Part shown: positions 8,136 to 15,912 of the stretch, piece after piece | Layout: every line of letters starts with the position of its first letter | Position numbering within the stretch: position 1 is the first letter of the stretch | Origin: Xanthomarina arctica | GTDB taxonomy: Bacteria; Bacteroidota; Bacteroidia; Flavobacteriales; Flavobacteriaceae | Direction of reading: 5' to 3' | Assembly: GCF_014638915.1 (NCBI RefSeq) | Contig: NZ_BMFQ01000004.1 | Location: 372,001 to 436,000, forward strand | Length of the DNA: 64,000 bases | Translations under genes and position numbers: made by a program | Notes under the pieces: model-generated | What the model was told of the DNA's origin: nothing | Database searches by the model: none | The model's input: only the letters and a program-made list of their open reading frames with translations

Positions 8136-10586
8136 TTGCACTTTATAGACGTTATTCTTCCTATTCCACTTCCAAAACTATTTACTTATAGTATAACGGA
8201 AGCGGAAGCTGGTTTTTTGAAGCCAGGGATGCGTGTGTCTGTACCTTTTGGGAAAGCAAAAATCTACACGGCTTTAGTTTTTAATATTCATGGTAACGAG
8301 CCTTTGGTTTACGATGCAAAAGAGATTCATCAAATTTTAGATGATGAAGTTGTCGTTACCGAAAAGCAACTGGAACATTGGCAATGGATTTCAGAATATT
8401 ACATGTGCACTTTGGGTGATGTGATGCGTGCCTCTTTACCAAATGCTTTTTTATTGGAAAGTGAAACCGTAATTAGTAAGAATTATGATGTTACTATTGA
8501 TGAAGCGGATTTAAAAGACGATGAGTTTTTAATTTATGAGGCCTTACTTCATCAAACTTCTCTTAAAATACATGATATTGTAAGTATTCTAAATAAAAAG
8601 AATGTTCTTCCTCTAATAAAAAGCTTGTTGGACAAACAGGTTATTTTGGTCGAAGAAGAAATTTATGAAAAGTACAAGCCTAAACTGGTGCGTTATGTAA
8701 AACTTCATTCTAAATTTTCTTCTGAGAAAAACTTACAAGATCTTTTGGAAGATTTAAGTAGAGCTCCAAAACAAAGAGAAGTTGTTTTAACTTTATTCTC
8801 ACTTTCAGCTCAAATTAAAAAGCCTATTAAGGTTTCAGAATTAACAGAGAAAAGCAACACGTCTTCTGCTATTATTAAATCTTTAATTGATAAAAATATT
8901 CTAGAAGAATATTTTGTTCAAACGGATAGAGTCCAATACTCTGGTGATGAAAACAATCCATTAAAACAGTTAAACGAGCCTCAAAAAATAGCATTTCAAG
9001 AAATAAAGTCATCGTTTGAAACCTATAATATTACGTTGTTACATGGTGTTACTTCCTCTGGAAAAACAGAGATTTATGTCAAATTAATTGAAGAAGTTAT
9101 AGCTCAAGGAAAACAGGTTCTTTATCTCTTACCAGAAATTGCTTTAACAACGCAATTGGTTAATAGGTTACAGGATTATTTTGGTGAAAAAGTAGCCGTT
9201 TTTCATTCAAAGTATTCGTCTCACGAACGCGTAGAGGTCTGGAATCATGTTTTAAATAATTCTCCCAAAGCTCAAATTGTTTTAGGAGCACGATCGTCTG
9301 TGTTTTTGCCATTTAATAATTTAGGGTTGGTAATTGTAGATGAAGAACACGAATCTTCATACAAGCAGTTCGATCCAGCTCCAAGATATCATGCCAGAGA
9401 TACTGCTATTGTTTTAGCGCATCTTTTTAACTGTAAAACACTTTTAGGATCTGCCACACCAAGTATTGAGAGTTATTACAATACCAAACTAAAAAAGTAC
9501 GGTTTGGTAGAGTTAACTACTAGATATAACGATGTGTTAATGCCAGATATTGAGCTTGTAGATATAAAAGACAAGCAAAAACGTAAACGTATGACTGGTC
9601 ATTTTAGCGATAGGCTAATTGAAGAAATGACAGAGACACTCAAAGAAGGACATCAAATTATTTTGTTTCAGAATAGGAGAGGGTTTTCGCCTATTGTGGA
9701 ATGTCAAACCTGTGGTCATTCTCCTCAATGTCCAAATTGTGATGTTAGTTTAACCTATCATCAATACAAAGATGAACTACGTTGTCATTATTGTGGTTAT
9801 CATTCTGTTATGATAAAAACGTGTGAAGCTTGTGGTAGTGTCGACTTAGATAATAAAGGTTTTGGAACGGAACAAGTACAAGAGGAAGTTAGTACGTTAT
9901 TTCCAGAGTACAAAGTTGCTAGAATGGATTTGGATACCACTAGAGGTAAATATGGTTATGAGAAAATCATTACCTCTTTCGAACAAAAAGAAGTAGATAT
10001 TTTGGTTGGCACTCAAATGCTTACCAAAGGATTGGATTTTAGACATGTAAAATTGGTTGGGATCATGAATGCGGATAACATGCTTAATTTTCCAGATTTT
10101 AGAGCGCATGAGCGTAGCTTTCAGCTTATGTTACAGGTTTCAGGAAGAGCTGGAAGAACAGAAGAAAGAGGGAAAGTAATAATTCAAACGTATAATCCAT
10201 ATCATAACATTTTACAACAGGTATCTACAAATGCCTATCAGAAAATGTATGAAGAACAAATGGAGGAACGACGTAATTTTAAATATCCGCCTCTTTATAG
10301 GCTGATTAAAATTACCATAAAACATCGTAATTACAATATGGTAAACGTGGCATCAGATTGGTATGCTAAATCGTTAAGAATAGTTTTTAAAACTGATATT
10401 TTAGGCCCAGAGTTTCCAGCGGTGTCTAGAATTAGAAATCAATTTATTAAACACATTATTGTTAAAATCCCACCCAAGCAATCGGTGTCAAAAACAAAAG
10501 AAGCCATTATTAAAATTAATAATAGCTTCTTCGCTGTAAAAGATTTTAGGGCTGTAAGAGTAATTCTAAATGTTGATAATTATTAG
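8136..10586 (+). CDS. priA: Primosomal protein N' (replication restart helicase PriA)
   Basis: An 816-residue 3'-5' DNA helicase that reloads the replisome at collapsed forks. The N-terminal 3'BD domain begins MHFIDVILPIPL; the helicase core has Walker A GVTSSGKTE, Walker B DEEH and the GSATPS motif; the zinc-binding insertion holds paired cysteines in CQTCG, CPNC, CHYCG and CEACG; motifs V-VI appear as GTQMLTKGLDF and QVSGRAGR. The start is a TTG codon, chosen because the encoded MHFIDV is the conserved family N-terminus and no ATG is available nearby. It is longer than the 732-residue E. coli protein, mostly in the N-terminal half. It converges with the LytTR regulator gene. Confidence 0.96.
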   Translation: MHFIDVILPIPLPKLFTYSITEAEAGFLKPGMRVSVPFGKAKIYTALVFNIHGNEPLVYDAKEIHQILDDEVVVTEKQLEHWQWISEYYMCTLGDVMRASLPNAFLLESETVISKNYDVTIDEADLKDDEFLIYEALLHQTSLKIHDIVSILNKKNVLPLIKSLLDKQVILVEEEIYEKYKPKLVRYVKLHSKFSSEKNLQDLLEDLSRAPKQREVVLTLFSLSAQIKKPIKVSELTEKSNTSSAIIKSLIDKNILEEYFVQTDRVQYSGDENNPLKQLNEPQKIAFQEIKSSFETYNITLLHGVTSSGKTEIYVKLIEEVIAQGKQVLYLLPEIALTTQLVNRLQDYFGEKVAVFHSKYSSHERVEVWNHVLNNSPKAQIVLGARSSVFLPFNNLGLVIVDEEHESSYKQFDPAPRYHARDTAIVLAHLFNCKTLLGSATPSIESYYNTKLKKYGLVELTTRYNDVLMPDIELVDIKDKQKRKRMTGHFSDRLIEEMTETLKEGHQIILFQNRRGFSPIVECQTCGHSPQCPNCDVSLTYHQYKDELRCHYCGYHSVMIKTCEACGSVDLDNKGFGTEQVQEEVSTLFPEYKVARMDLDTTRGKYGYEKIITSFEQKEVDILVGTQMLTKGLDFRHVKLVGIMNADNMLNFPDFRAHERSFQLMLQVSGRAGRTEERGKVIIQTYNPYHNILQQVSTNAYQKMYEEQMEERRNFKYPPLYRLIKITIKHRNYNMVNVASDWYAKSLRIVFKTDILGPEFPAVSRIRNQFIKHIIVKIPPKQSVSKTKEAIIKINNSFFAVKDFRAVRVILNVDNY

Positions 10587-10595
10587 TAAAATAGA

Positions 10596-10643
10596 AATTT
10601 GTAAACAAATTCCGTTATTAAACTAATCCTGACGAAGTTCAGG
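10596..10643. terminator. Two inverted repeats between priA and the LytTR regulator gene
   Basis: AATTTGT and ACAAATT (10596-10611) form a perfect palindrome with a two-base centre, and CCTGA/TCAGG (10628-10643) forms a short stem with a six-base loop. They fill the 60-bp convergent gap and may act as weak terminators; neither has a strong T tract. The second resembles palindromic repeats common in flavobacterial intergenic regions. Confidence 0.4.
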
Positions 10644-10646
10644 GTA

Positions 10647-11345
10647 TTAGGTAATGTTATTTAAAGCATCAACTAATTGGGTCTTTTTATTTCTACTTAA
10701 AGGAATTTCATAAGCACCAACTTCAACATTCTTACTGTTAAATCTGTCAATTTTATCTAAATTAACAATATACGATTTATGGATTCTTAAGAACTTTCCT
10801 TCAGGAAGTTCGCTTTCAAAAGCTTTCATGGTAGAAAGTACAACTAAGCTTGTTTCTTCAGTAACAAGTTTTACGTAATCTCCAAGAGCTTCAATCCATT
10901 TAATGTCTTTAATATAAACTTTACGTTTTTTAAGGTTACTTTTTACAAAAATGTGTTCACCTTCTGTTTCATTAAAGTCTAGTTTTAATTTGTGATGTTC
11001 TACAGCTTTATCGACTGCAGTATTAAAACGTTCTCTTGTTATAGGTTTATGCAAGTAATCTGTAGCATCATAATTAAATGCTTTAAATGCATATTCTGTT
11101 TTTCCAGTAACAAAAATAATTTGGGGTTTGTTGTTTAATACGTCTAAAAGTTCGAAGCCATTTAAAACAGGCATTTCAATATCTAAAAATATTAAGTCAA
11201 CTTTATGGGTGTTTAGTCCATTTTTTGTCTCTAGAGCGCTATTGTATTCCGCTATTAAGTTAAGAGAAGGATGGTTTTCAATTAACTTAACAATGGAGAG
11301 GCGCTGAATTGCTGAGTCATCAACTACTACACAGTTTAAAGTCAT
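10647..11345 (-). CDS. LytTR-family response regulator
   Basis: A 232-residue two-component response regulator. The receiver domain (residues 1 to about 120) has the acidic pair in VVVDDS, the phospho-acceptor aspartate in DLIFLDIEMP, the switch threonine in IFVTGKTEYA and the lysine in LHKPI. The LytTR DNA-binding domain follows (HIFVKSNLKKRKVYIKDI, then FLRIHKSYIVNLDKI and PLSRNKK). I chose the ATG at 11345 (MTLNCVVVDD); the frame extends 14 codons upstream without homology-like sequence. No histidine kinase is adjacent, so its partner lies elsewhere. Such regulators in Bacteroidota usually pair with LytS-like membrane kinases. Confidence 0.92.
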   Translation of the reverse strand: MTLNCVVVDDSAIQRLSIVKLIENHPSLNLIAEYNSALETKNGLNTHKVDLIFLDIEMPVLNGFELLDVLNNKPQIIFVTGKTEYAFKAFNYDATDYLHKPITRERFNTAVDKAVEHHKLKLDFNETEGEHIFVKSNLKKRKVYIKDIKWIEALGDYVKLVTEETSLVVLSTMKAFESELPEGKFLRIHKSYIVNLDKIDRFNSKNVEVGAYEIPLSRNKKTQLVDALNNIT

Positions 11346-11482
11346 AACATTTAATTTATTTCGGTTAAGATATCGACAATAGTACAAATAATTCGGTTAA
11401 AAACCAAAAAACATCGATAAAACGTTTATTTTAACCTTTTTTAACGTTTCAAAATTAACCATAAAATATGTTCTTTTTAATG

Positions 11483-11513
11483 TTGCAATATATAAATATA
11501 ATACTTATTTTTG
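11483..11513 (+). promoter_or_regulatory. Promoter of rpsF-rpsR-rplI (TTG-N20-TAttTTTG)
   Basis: TTG at 11483-11485 and TATTTTTG at 11506-11513, 20 bp apart, match the -33/-7 promoter consensus of flavobacteria. The start site would be near 11520, giving a short leader of about 25 nt before the rpsF ATG. Confidence 0.7.
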
Positions 11514-11544
11514 CACCCATTTTTAACAATAAATACAATTTAAT

Positions 11545-11883
11545 ATGAATCATTACGAAACTGTTTTCATCTTAAATCCCGTTTTATCTGAAACACAGAT
11601 AAAGGAGACAGTACAGAAATATGAAGAATTTCTTACTTCTCGTGGAGCAAAGATGGTATCTAAAGAAGATTGGGGCCTAAAAAAATTAGCTTACCCAATT
11701 CAAAACAAAAAAAGTGGATTTTACCACTTATTCGAGTATCAAGTAGATGGAGAAGTTATTACTCCATTAGAAGTAGAGTTTAGACGTGATGAGCGTTTTA
11801 TGCGTTACTTAACTGTTGCTTTAGACAAACATGCTATATCTTGGGCAGAGAGAAGAAGAGTTAAACTTAAACAAAAAGCGTAA
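11545..11883 (+). CDS. rpsF: 30S ribosomal protein bS6
   Basis: A 112-residue small-subunit protein that binds 16S rRNA with bS18 on the platform. It starts with the typical [16 protein letters not shown] and has the conserved [23 protein letters not shown] core and RFMRYLT strand. First gene of the rpsF-rpsR-rplI operon, with two bases separating it from rpsR. No single-stranded DNA-binding protein gene lies between rpsF and rpsR, unlike in many other phyla. Confidence 0.97.
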   Translation: MNHYETVFILNPVLSETQIKETVQKYEEFLTSRGAKMVSKEDWGLKKLAYPIQNKKSGFYHLFEYQVDGEVITPLEVEFRRDERFMRYLTVALDKHAISWAERRRVKLKQKA

Positions 11884-11885
11884 TT

Positions 11886-12182
11886 ATGTCATCTATAGAA
11901 CAACAAGCAAAAGGAAAGAAAGACGGAGAAATTAGATATTTAACGCCTTTAAATATTGAAACGAACAAGAATAAAAAGTACTGTCGTTTCAAAAAATCTG
12001 GAATCAAGTATGTGGATTATAAAAATCCAGACTGGTTATTAGGTTTTGTAAACGAACAAGGTAAAATTTTACCAAGACGTTTAACAGGAACTTCTTTAAA
12101 ATACCAAAGAAAAGTATCTGTTGCTGTAAAAAGAGCACGTCATTTAGCATTAATGCCATATGTGGCAGATTTATTAAAATAA
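11886..12182 (+). CDS. rpsR: 30S ribosomal protein bS18
   Basis: A 98-residue ribosomal protein that forms a heterodimer with bS6 in the 30S platform. The conserved block [36 protein letters not shown] is followed by the rRNA-binding helix [20 protein letters not shown]. The N-terminal basic tail is of usual length for the phylum. It is the middle gene of a three-gene ribosomal operon, 13 bp upstream of rplI. Confidence 0.97.
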   Translation: MSSIEQQAKGKKDGEIRYLTPLNIETNKNKKYCRFKKSGIKYVDYKNPDWLLGFVNEQGKILPRRLTGTSLKYQRKVSVAVKRARHLALMPYVADLLK

Positions 12183-12195
12183 AATACTCATAACA

Positions 12196-12657
12196 ATGGA
12201 ACTTATATTAAAACAAGACGTTGAAAATTTAGGATTTAAAGACGATGTTGTAACGGTAAAGAACGGTTATGGTAGAAATTTTTTAATTCCTCAAAAGCAA
12301 GCTATTTTAGCAACTGTTTCTGCTAAAAAAGTATTAGCAGAAAATGTAAAGCAACGTGCATTTAAAGACAAAAAAGTAATTGATGATGCTAATGTAATTG
12401 CTGATGCAATTAAAGCATTAGAAATTAAAATACCAGCTAAAGCTACTGAAGGTGCTTCTGCAGGTGATAAATTATTTGGTTCAATTACCAAAACCGATTT
12501 AGTTGAAGCTTTCGAAAAAGCAGGACATGAAATCGATAAAAAATTCATCAACATTACAGGTGGAAATATTAAACGTTTAGGACAGTACAACGCTGTTATT
12601 CGTTTGCACAGAGAAGTAACTTTCGAAATTCCTTTTGAAGTTATTGCTCAATCTTAA
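12196..12657 (+). CDS. rplI: 50S ribosomal protein bL9
   Basis: A 153-residue two-domain large-subunit protein. The N-terminal domain (MELILKQDVENLGFKDDVVTV and GYGRNFLIP) binds 23S rRNA near the L1 stalk. A long helix rich in Ala and Lys (about residues 41-75) links it to the C-terminal domain with KLFGSIT and IKRLGQYNAVIRLH. The length is close to that of other bacteria. Last gene of the operon, followed by a clear terminator. Confidence 0.97.
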   Translation: MELILKQDVENLGFKDDVVTVKNGYGRNFLIPQKQAILATVSAKKVLAENVKQRAFKDKKVIDDANVIADAIKALEIKIPAKATEGASAGDKLFGSITKTDLVEAFEKAGHEIDKKFINITGGNIKRLGQYNAVIRLHREVTFEIPFEVIAQS

Positions 12658-12683
12658 ATTTTAGCATTTCTGCATTATAAAAT

Positions 12684-12716
12684 AAAACCGTTTAGAGCAT
12701 TCTAGACGGTTTTTTA
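12684..12716 (+). terminator. Intrinsic terminator of the rpsF-rplI operon
   Basis: A 13-bp stem (AAAACCGTTTAGA with TCTAGACGGTTTT, one G-T type mismatch) with a four-base GCAT loop, followed by a T tract. Confidence 0.9.
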
Positions 12717-12743
12717 ATTTTAATTATTTTAGAAACCTATCTC

Positions 12744-13628
12744 ATGCGCTTTACTTTTATATTGGTATTGTTGGTTTTATTTTCTTGTAAAGACAAAGCT
12801 AACCAAACACAAGAACTTAAAAAAGATTCTAGAACATCTTCTATTTTAATTGAAACCTTTCAATATAAAAAGGATGCCTCTCCTTTAATAAGTGTACATC
12901 GTGGAGGCGTAGGCTTAGTAAATTATCCAGAAAACTGTTTGGAAACCATAGCTTATGTTAACGATAGTATTCAAGCTGTTTTTGAAATAGATATTGCTAA
13001 AACAAAAGATGGTGTTTTAGTTTTAATGCACGATAATACTTTAGAAAGAACCACTACAGGAACGGATAAATTAACAAACTATAATTTTGAGGAATTACAG
13101 AGTTTTAATTTGGTGGACGATTTTGGAAATGAAACAGCCTTTAAAATCCCTAAATTCTTGAACGTTTTAGCTTGGGCTAAAACAAATAATGCCATCGTTA
13201 CTATTGATATAAAGCCAAGTGTGGATGTTGCTGAAGTCATCGATGCCATTAGGATGCAACAAGCAGAAGACATTTCTATCATCATAACTTACGATATCGC
13301 CCAGCTTAAAAAGGCTTATCAATTAGCTCCGGATTTACTCATGTCTGTGTCTGCTAGAAACCAAAAAGAATTGGATTGGTTGCTAGAAACTCAGATACCT
13401 TTAACTAACATGTTGGCTTTTACGGGTACCAAACTTTCGGATACTAGTTTGTATAACAACATTCATAAATTGGGTATAAAAACCATGTTAGGCACTCTTG
13501 GCAACTTAGACAAACAAGCCGCTTCCAAAACAGATTCACTTTATTTGAAATGGGATCAATTAGGAATTGATATCTTTGCAACAGATAGACCATTTCAAGC
13601 AGCAACTGCTTTAGAAATCAATAAGTAA
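12744..13628 (+). CDS. Glycerophosphodiester phosphodiesterase-family lipoprotein
   Basis: A 294-residue GDPD-like enzyme that would cleave glycerophosphodiesters to glycerol 3-phosphate and an alcohol. A lipoprotein signal peptide ends in the lipobox VLFSC, so the mature protein is probably membrane-anchored and faces the periplasm or cell surface. The TIM-barrel active site is recognisable: SVHRGG with the general-base histidine, PENCLE, then EIDIAKTKDGVLVLMHD with the metal-binding acidic residues and second catalytic histidine, and the DIKP strand later on. It follows the ribosomal terminator, so it is probably transcribed separately, and lies 28 bp ahead of the DUF6495 gene. Confidence 0.9.
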   Translation: MRFTFILVLLVLFSCKDKANQTQELKKDSRTSSILIETFQYKKDASPLISVHRGGVGLVNYPENCLETIAYVNDSIQAVFEIDIAKTKDGVLVLMHDNTLERTTTGTDKLTNYNFEELQSFNLVDDFGNETAFKIPKFLNVLAWAKTNNAIVTIDIKPSVDVAEVIDAIRMQQAEDISIIITYDIAQLKKAYQLAPDLLMSVSARNQKELDWLLETQIPLTNMLAFTGTKLSDTSLYNNIHKLGIKTMLGTLGNLDKQAASKTDSLYLKWDQLGIDIFATDRPFQAATALEINK

Positions 13629-13656
13629 ACTTTAATTGAAAATAGATTTATTACCA

Positions 13657-14124
13657 ATGAAATACGCTAGATTAACAAAAGAACAATTTGACGAACTGCA
13701 TAAAGAATTTATAAATTTTCTTGCTACACAAACCATTACTGCTAAAGAATGGGATGATATTAAAGTGAATAAACCTGAAGTTGCCGAACAAGAATTAGAC
13801 GTGTTCAGTGATTTGGTTTGGGAAGGTGTTTTAAGTAAAGTGGAATTTATAGAACATATTTCGCCACAACAAATACATTTATTTCAGTTAAATGAAGAGA
13901 ACATGCATTTAATAGTTATTAAAATAAAAAACCCAATCGATTTAACCTCTACAGATGGTTTTAATTGGTTGCGAGAAAACTTAATGGATGAGGATGTTGA
14001 ATTCTCTCAAGCTAAAAAAGATTATACAGACGATAAAAATTCTGATAAGTTTAAATTAATTCAACAAGGAGGTGTTATAACCAAAGGCGATTTATTTAGC
14101 TATTTAGATAAGTTGATTAATTAA
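13657..14124 (+). CDS. DUF6495-family protein of unknown function
   Basis: A 155-residue, strongly acidic soluble protein with no signal peptide or membrane segment. It resembles a small conserved family of Bacteroidota annotated as DUF6495, recognised by its start MKYARLTKEQFDELHKEF and the block PEVAEQELDVFSDLVWEGVL. I chose the ATG at 13657 over an in-frame TTG at 13636, as the former begins at the conserved N-terminus. No function is known. It lies just after the GDPD gene and may share its transcript. Confidence 0.75.
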   Translation: MKYARLTKEQFDELHKEFINFLATQTITAKEWDDIKVNKPEVAEQELDVFSDLVWEGVLSKVEFIEHISPQQIHLFQLNEENMHLIVIKIKNPIDLTSTDGFNWLRENLMDEDVEFSQAKKDYTDDKNSDKFKLIQQGGVITKGDLFSYLDKLIN

Positions 14125-14130
14125 TAAATT

Positions 14131-14143
14131 CCTGCGAATGCAG
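14131..14143. repeat. Short palindromic repeat, REP-like
   Basis: CTGC/GCAG around a GAAT loop, within a context (ATTCCTGCGAATGCAG) resembling dispersed palindromes often found between genes in flavobacteria. It lies directly after the DUF6495 stop codon. Confidence 0.4.
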
Positions 14144-14282
14144 AAATCCCTTTAATTTAAAGACTTTTTCAGGTTGTTTTCTTGATATAATCGAATCCCT
14201 GTAAAACAGAAATATTCATATTTTAATTAAGTAGATCTGTTTTTTCTTTCAGAAAAAACGTGAACTGACGTAATTAATTCTT

Positions 14283-14290
14283 TATTTTTG
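14283..14290 (+). promoter_or_regulatory. Candidate -7 element for hisS
   Basis: TATTTTTG matches TAnnTTTG and would place a transcript start near 14297, with a leader of about 90 nt. No clear TTG is found 17-23 bp upstream. Confidence 0.35.
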
Positions 14291-14364
14291 TTTTCCTCAT
14301 CATACAACCTCATTAGTGTTAGTGTGATGTGGAGTATAGTATAATTAATATTCATTAAATGAGA

Positions 14365-14382
14365 TTCCCACTTTCGTGGGAA
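14365..14382 (+). repeat. Hairpin immediately upstream of the hisS start codon
   Basis: TTCCCAC and GTGGGAA form a perfect 7-bp stem with a TTTC loop, ending six bases before the hisS ATG. It covers the ribosome-binding region, so it could hinder initiation, or may simply be an inserted REP-like palindrome. Confidence 0.6.
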
Positions 14383-14388
14383 GTAAAC

Positions 14389-15759
14389 ATGGCACAAAAA
14401 CCAAGCATTCCAAAAGGAACTAGAGATTTTACTCCAGAGCAAGTAGCAAAACGCAATTATATATTTAATACCATTCAATCACAATTTGAATTATACGGTT
14501 TTCAACCTATAGAAACGCCTAGTTTTGAGAATTCAGATACCCTAATGGGGAAATATGGAGAAGAAGGGGATAGGCTAATTTTTAAAATTTTAAATTCTGG
14601 AGATTATTTGAATAAGGTGGATGATACACTTTATGCTTCAAAGGATTCTAATGCAACGACTCCTAAAATCTCAGAAAAAGCACTTCGCTACGATTTAACA
14701 GTGCCTTTTGCTAGGTACGTCGTGCAACATCAAAACGAAATAGAATTTCCTTTTAAGCGCTACCAAATGCAACCAGTTTGGCGTGCAGATAGACCTCAAA
14801 AAGGACGTTTTAGAGAGTTTTATCAATGTGATGCGGATGTGGTTGGTTCTACATCTTTATGGCAAGAAGTAGAGTTTGTGCAATTATACGACGCTGTTTT
14901 TTCAGCCTTAAAATTAGAAGGTGTTACCATAAAAATAAACAACCGAAAAATATTATCTGGAATTGCTGAAGTTATTGGAGCAAGCGATAAATTAATAGAT
15001 TTTACCGTTGCTCTGGATAAACTGGATAAAATAGGAGAAGAGAAAGTAAAAGAAGAAATGCTTGGAAAAGGAATTTCTATGGAAGGTATTGAAAAACTTC
15101 AACCTTTATTTACACTTTCAGGATCTTTTAGTTCTCAAGTAGAACAATTAAAATCTATTTTAAGTACGTCCGAAGAAGGCAAAAAAGGAATAGAAGAATT
15201 AGAGTTTATAGATAAAGCTATTACACAACTTGGTTTGCAAACAGCAACTTTACAATTAGATGTTACTTTAGCTCGAGGCTTAAATTATTATACAGGAGCT
15301 ATTTTTGAGGTATCTGCTCCAGAAACTGTTCAAATGGGTTCCATTGGCGGTGGTGGAAGATACGATGATCTTACTGGTATCTTTGGTATGAAAGATGTAA
15401 GTGGTGTTGGAATTAGTTTTGGTTTAGATAGAATTTACTTGGTTCTTGAAGAACTAAATTTATTTCCGGAAACAGTTTCAAAGAATGTCGATTTACTCTT
15501 TATAAATTTTGGAGAAACGGAGGCTTTATTTAGTTTAAAAGCGATTAAACAGTTGCGTTTAAATCATATAAATGCGGAATTATATCCTGATACTGCCAAA
15601 ATGAAAAAGCAAATGAATCATGCCAACAAACGTAACATTCCTTTTGTAGTTTTAGTAGGAGATGAGGAAATGGAAACAGATAGTTATACTTTAAAGAATA
15701 TGATTTCTGGGGAACAAGACAAAGTATCTCTTGAAGTTCTAATTTCTAAATTTAAGTAA
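14389..15759 (+). CDS. hisS: Histidine--tRNA ligase
   Basis: A 456-residue class II aminoacyl-tRNA synthetase that charges tRNA-His. Visible features are the N-terminal [13 protein letters not shown], motif 1 and 2 regions ([44 protein letters not shown]), the histidine-binding [18 protein letters not shown] and motif 3 [11 protein letters not shown]. The C-terminal anticodon-binding domain ends near the stop. I chose the ATG at 14389 (MAQKPSIP) over the upstream in-frame ATG at 14359, which would add ten residues encoded by the hairpin region. It converges with the giant T9SS gene across a bidirectional terminator. Confidence 0.96.
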   Translation: MAQKPSIPKGTRDFTPEQVAKRNYIFNTIQSQFELYGFQPIETPSFENSDTLMGKYGEEGDRLIFKILNSGDYLNKVDDTLYASKDSNATTPKISEKALRYDLTVPFARYVVQHQNEIEFPFKRYQMQPVWRADRPQKGRFREFYQCDADVVGSTSLWQEVEFVQLYDAVFSALKLEGVTIKINNRKILSGIAEVIGASDKLIDFTVALDKLDKIGEEKVKEEMLGKGISMEGIEKLQPLFTLSGSFSSQVEQLKSILSTSEEGKKGIEELEFIDKAITQLGLQTATLQLDVTLARGLNYYTGAIFEVSAPETVQMGSIGGGGRYDDLTGIFGMKDVSGVGISFGLDRIYLVLEELNLFPETVSKNVDLLFINFGETEALFSLKAIKQLRLNHINAELYPDTAKMKKQMNHANKRNIPFVVLVGDEEMETDSYTLKNMISGEQDKVSLEVLISKFK

Positions 15760-15836
15760 GTTATTTCTTCTCCCACTGAGTTTTTGAAAGCTTGAGTGAC
15801 TATGTTTTAAATGTACATTGTTAATGATTTATACAA

Positions 15837-15870
15837 AAAAGAGTCCTGAAAATTATTCAGGACTCTTTTT
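15837..15870. terminator. Bidirectional terminator between hisS and the T9SS protein gene
   Basis: A perfect stem of AAAAGAGTCCTGAA with TTCAGGACTCTTTT and a five-base loop, flanked by A and T tracts on either side, suits both convergent genes. Confidence 0.9.
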
Positions 15871-15912
15871 TGTGAGAATATATTTCGTTCTATAATTGAT
15901 TCCTCATTTGTT

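Noticed and set aside
11514-11544. An S6:S18-binding regulatory leader in front of rpsF
   Set aside because: The predicted leader is only about 25 nt and I see no structure in it; the motif known from other phyla would not fit.
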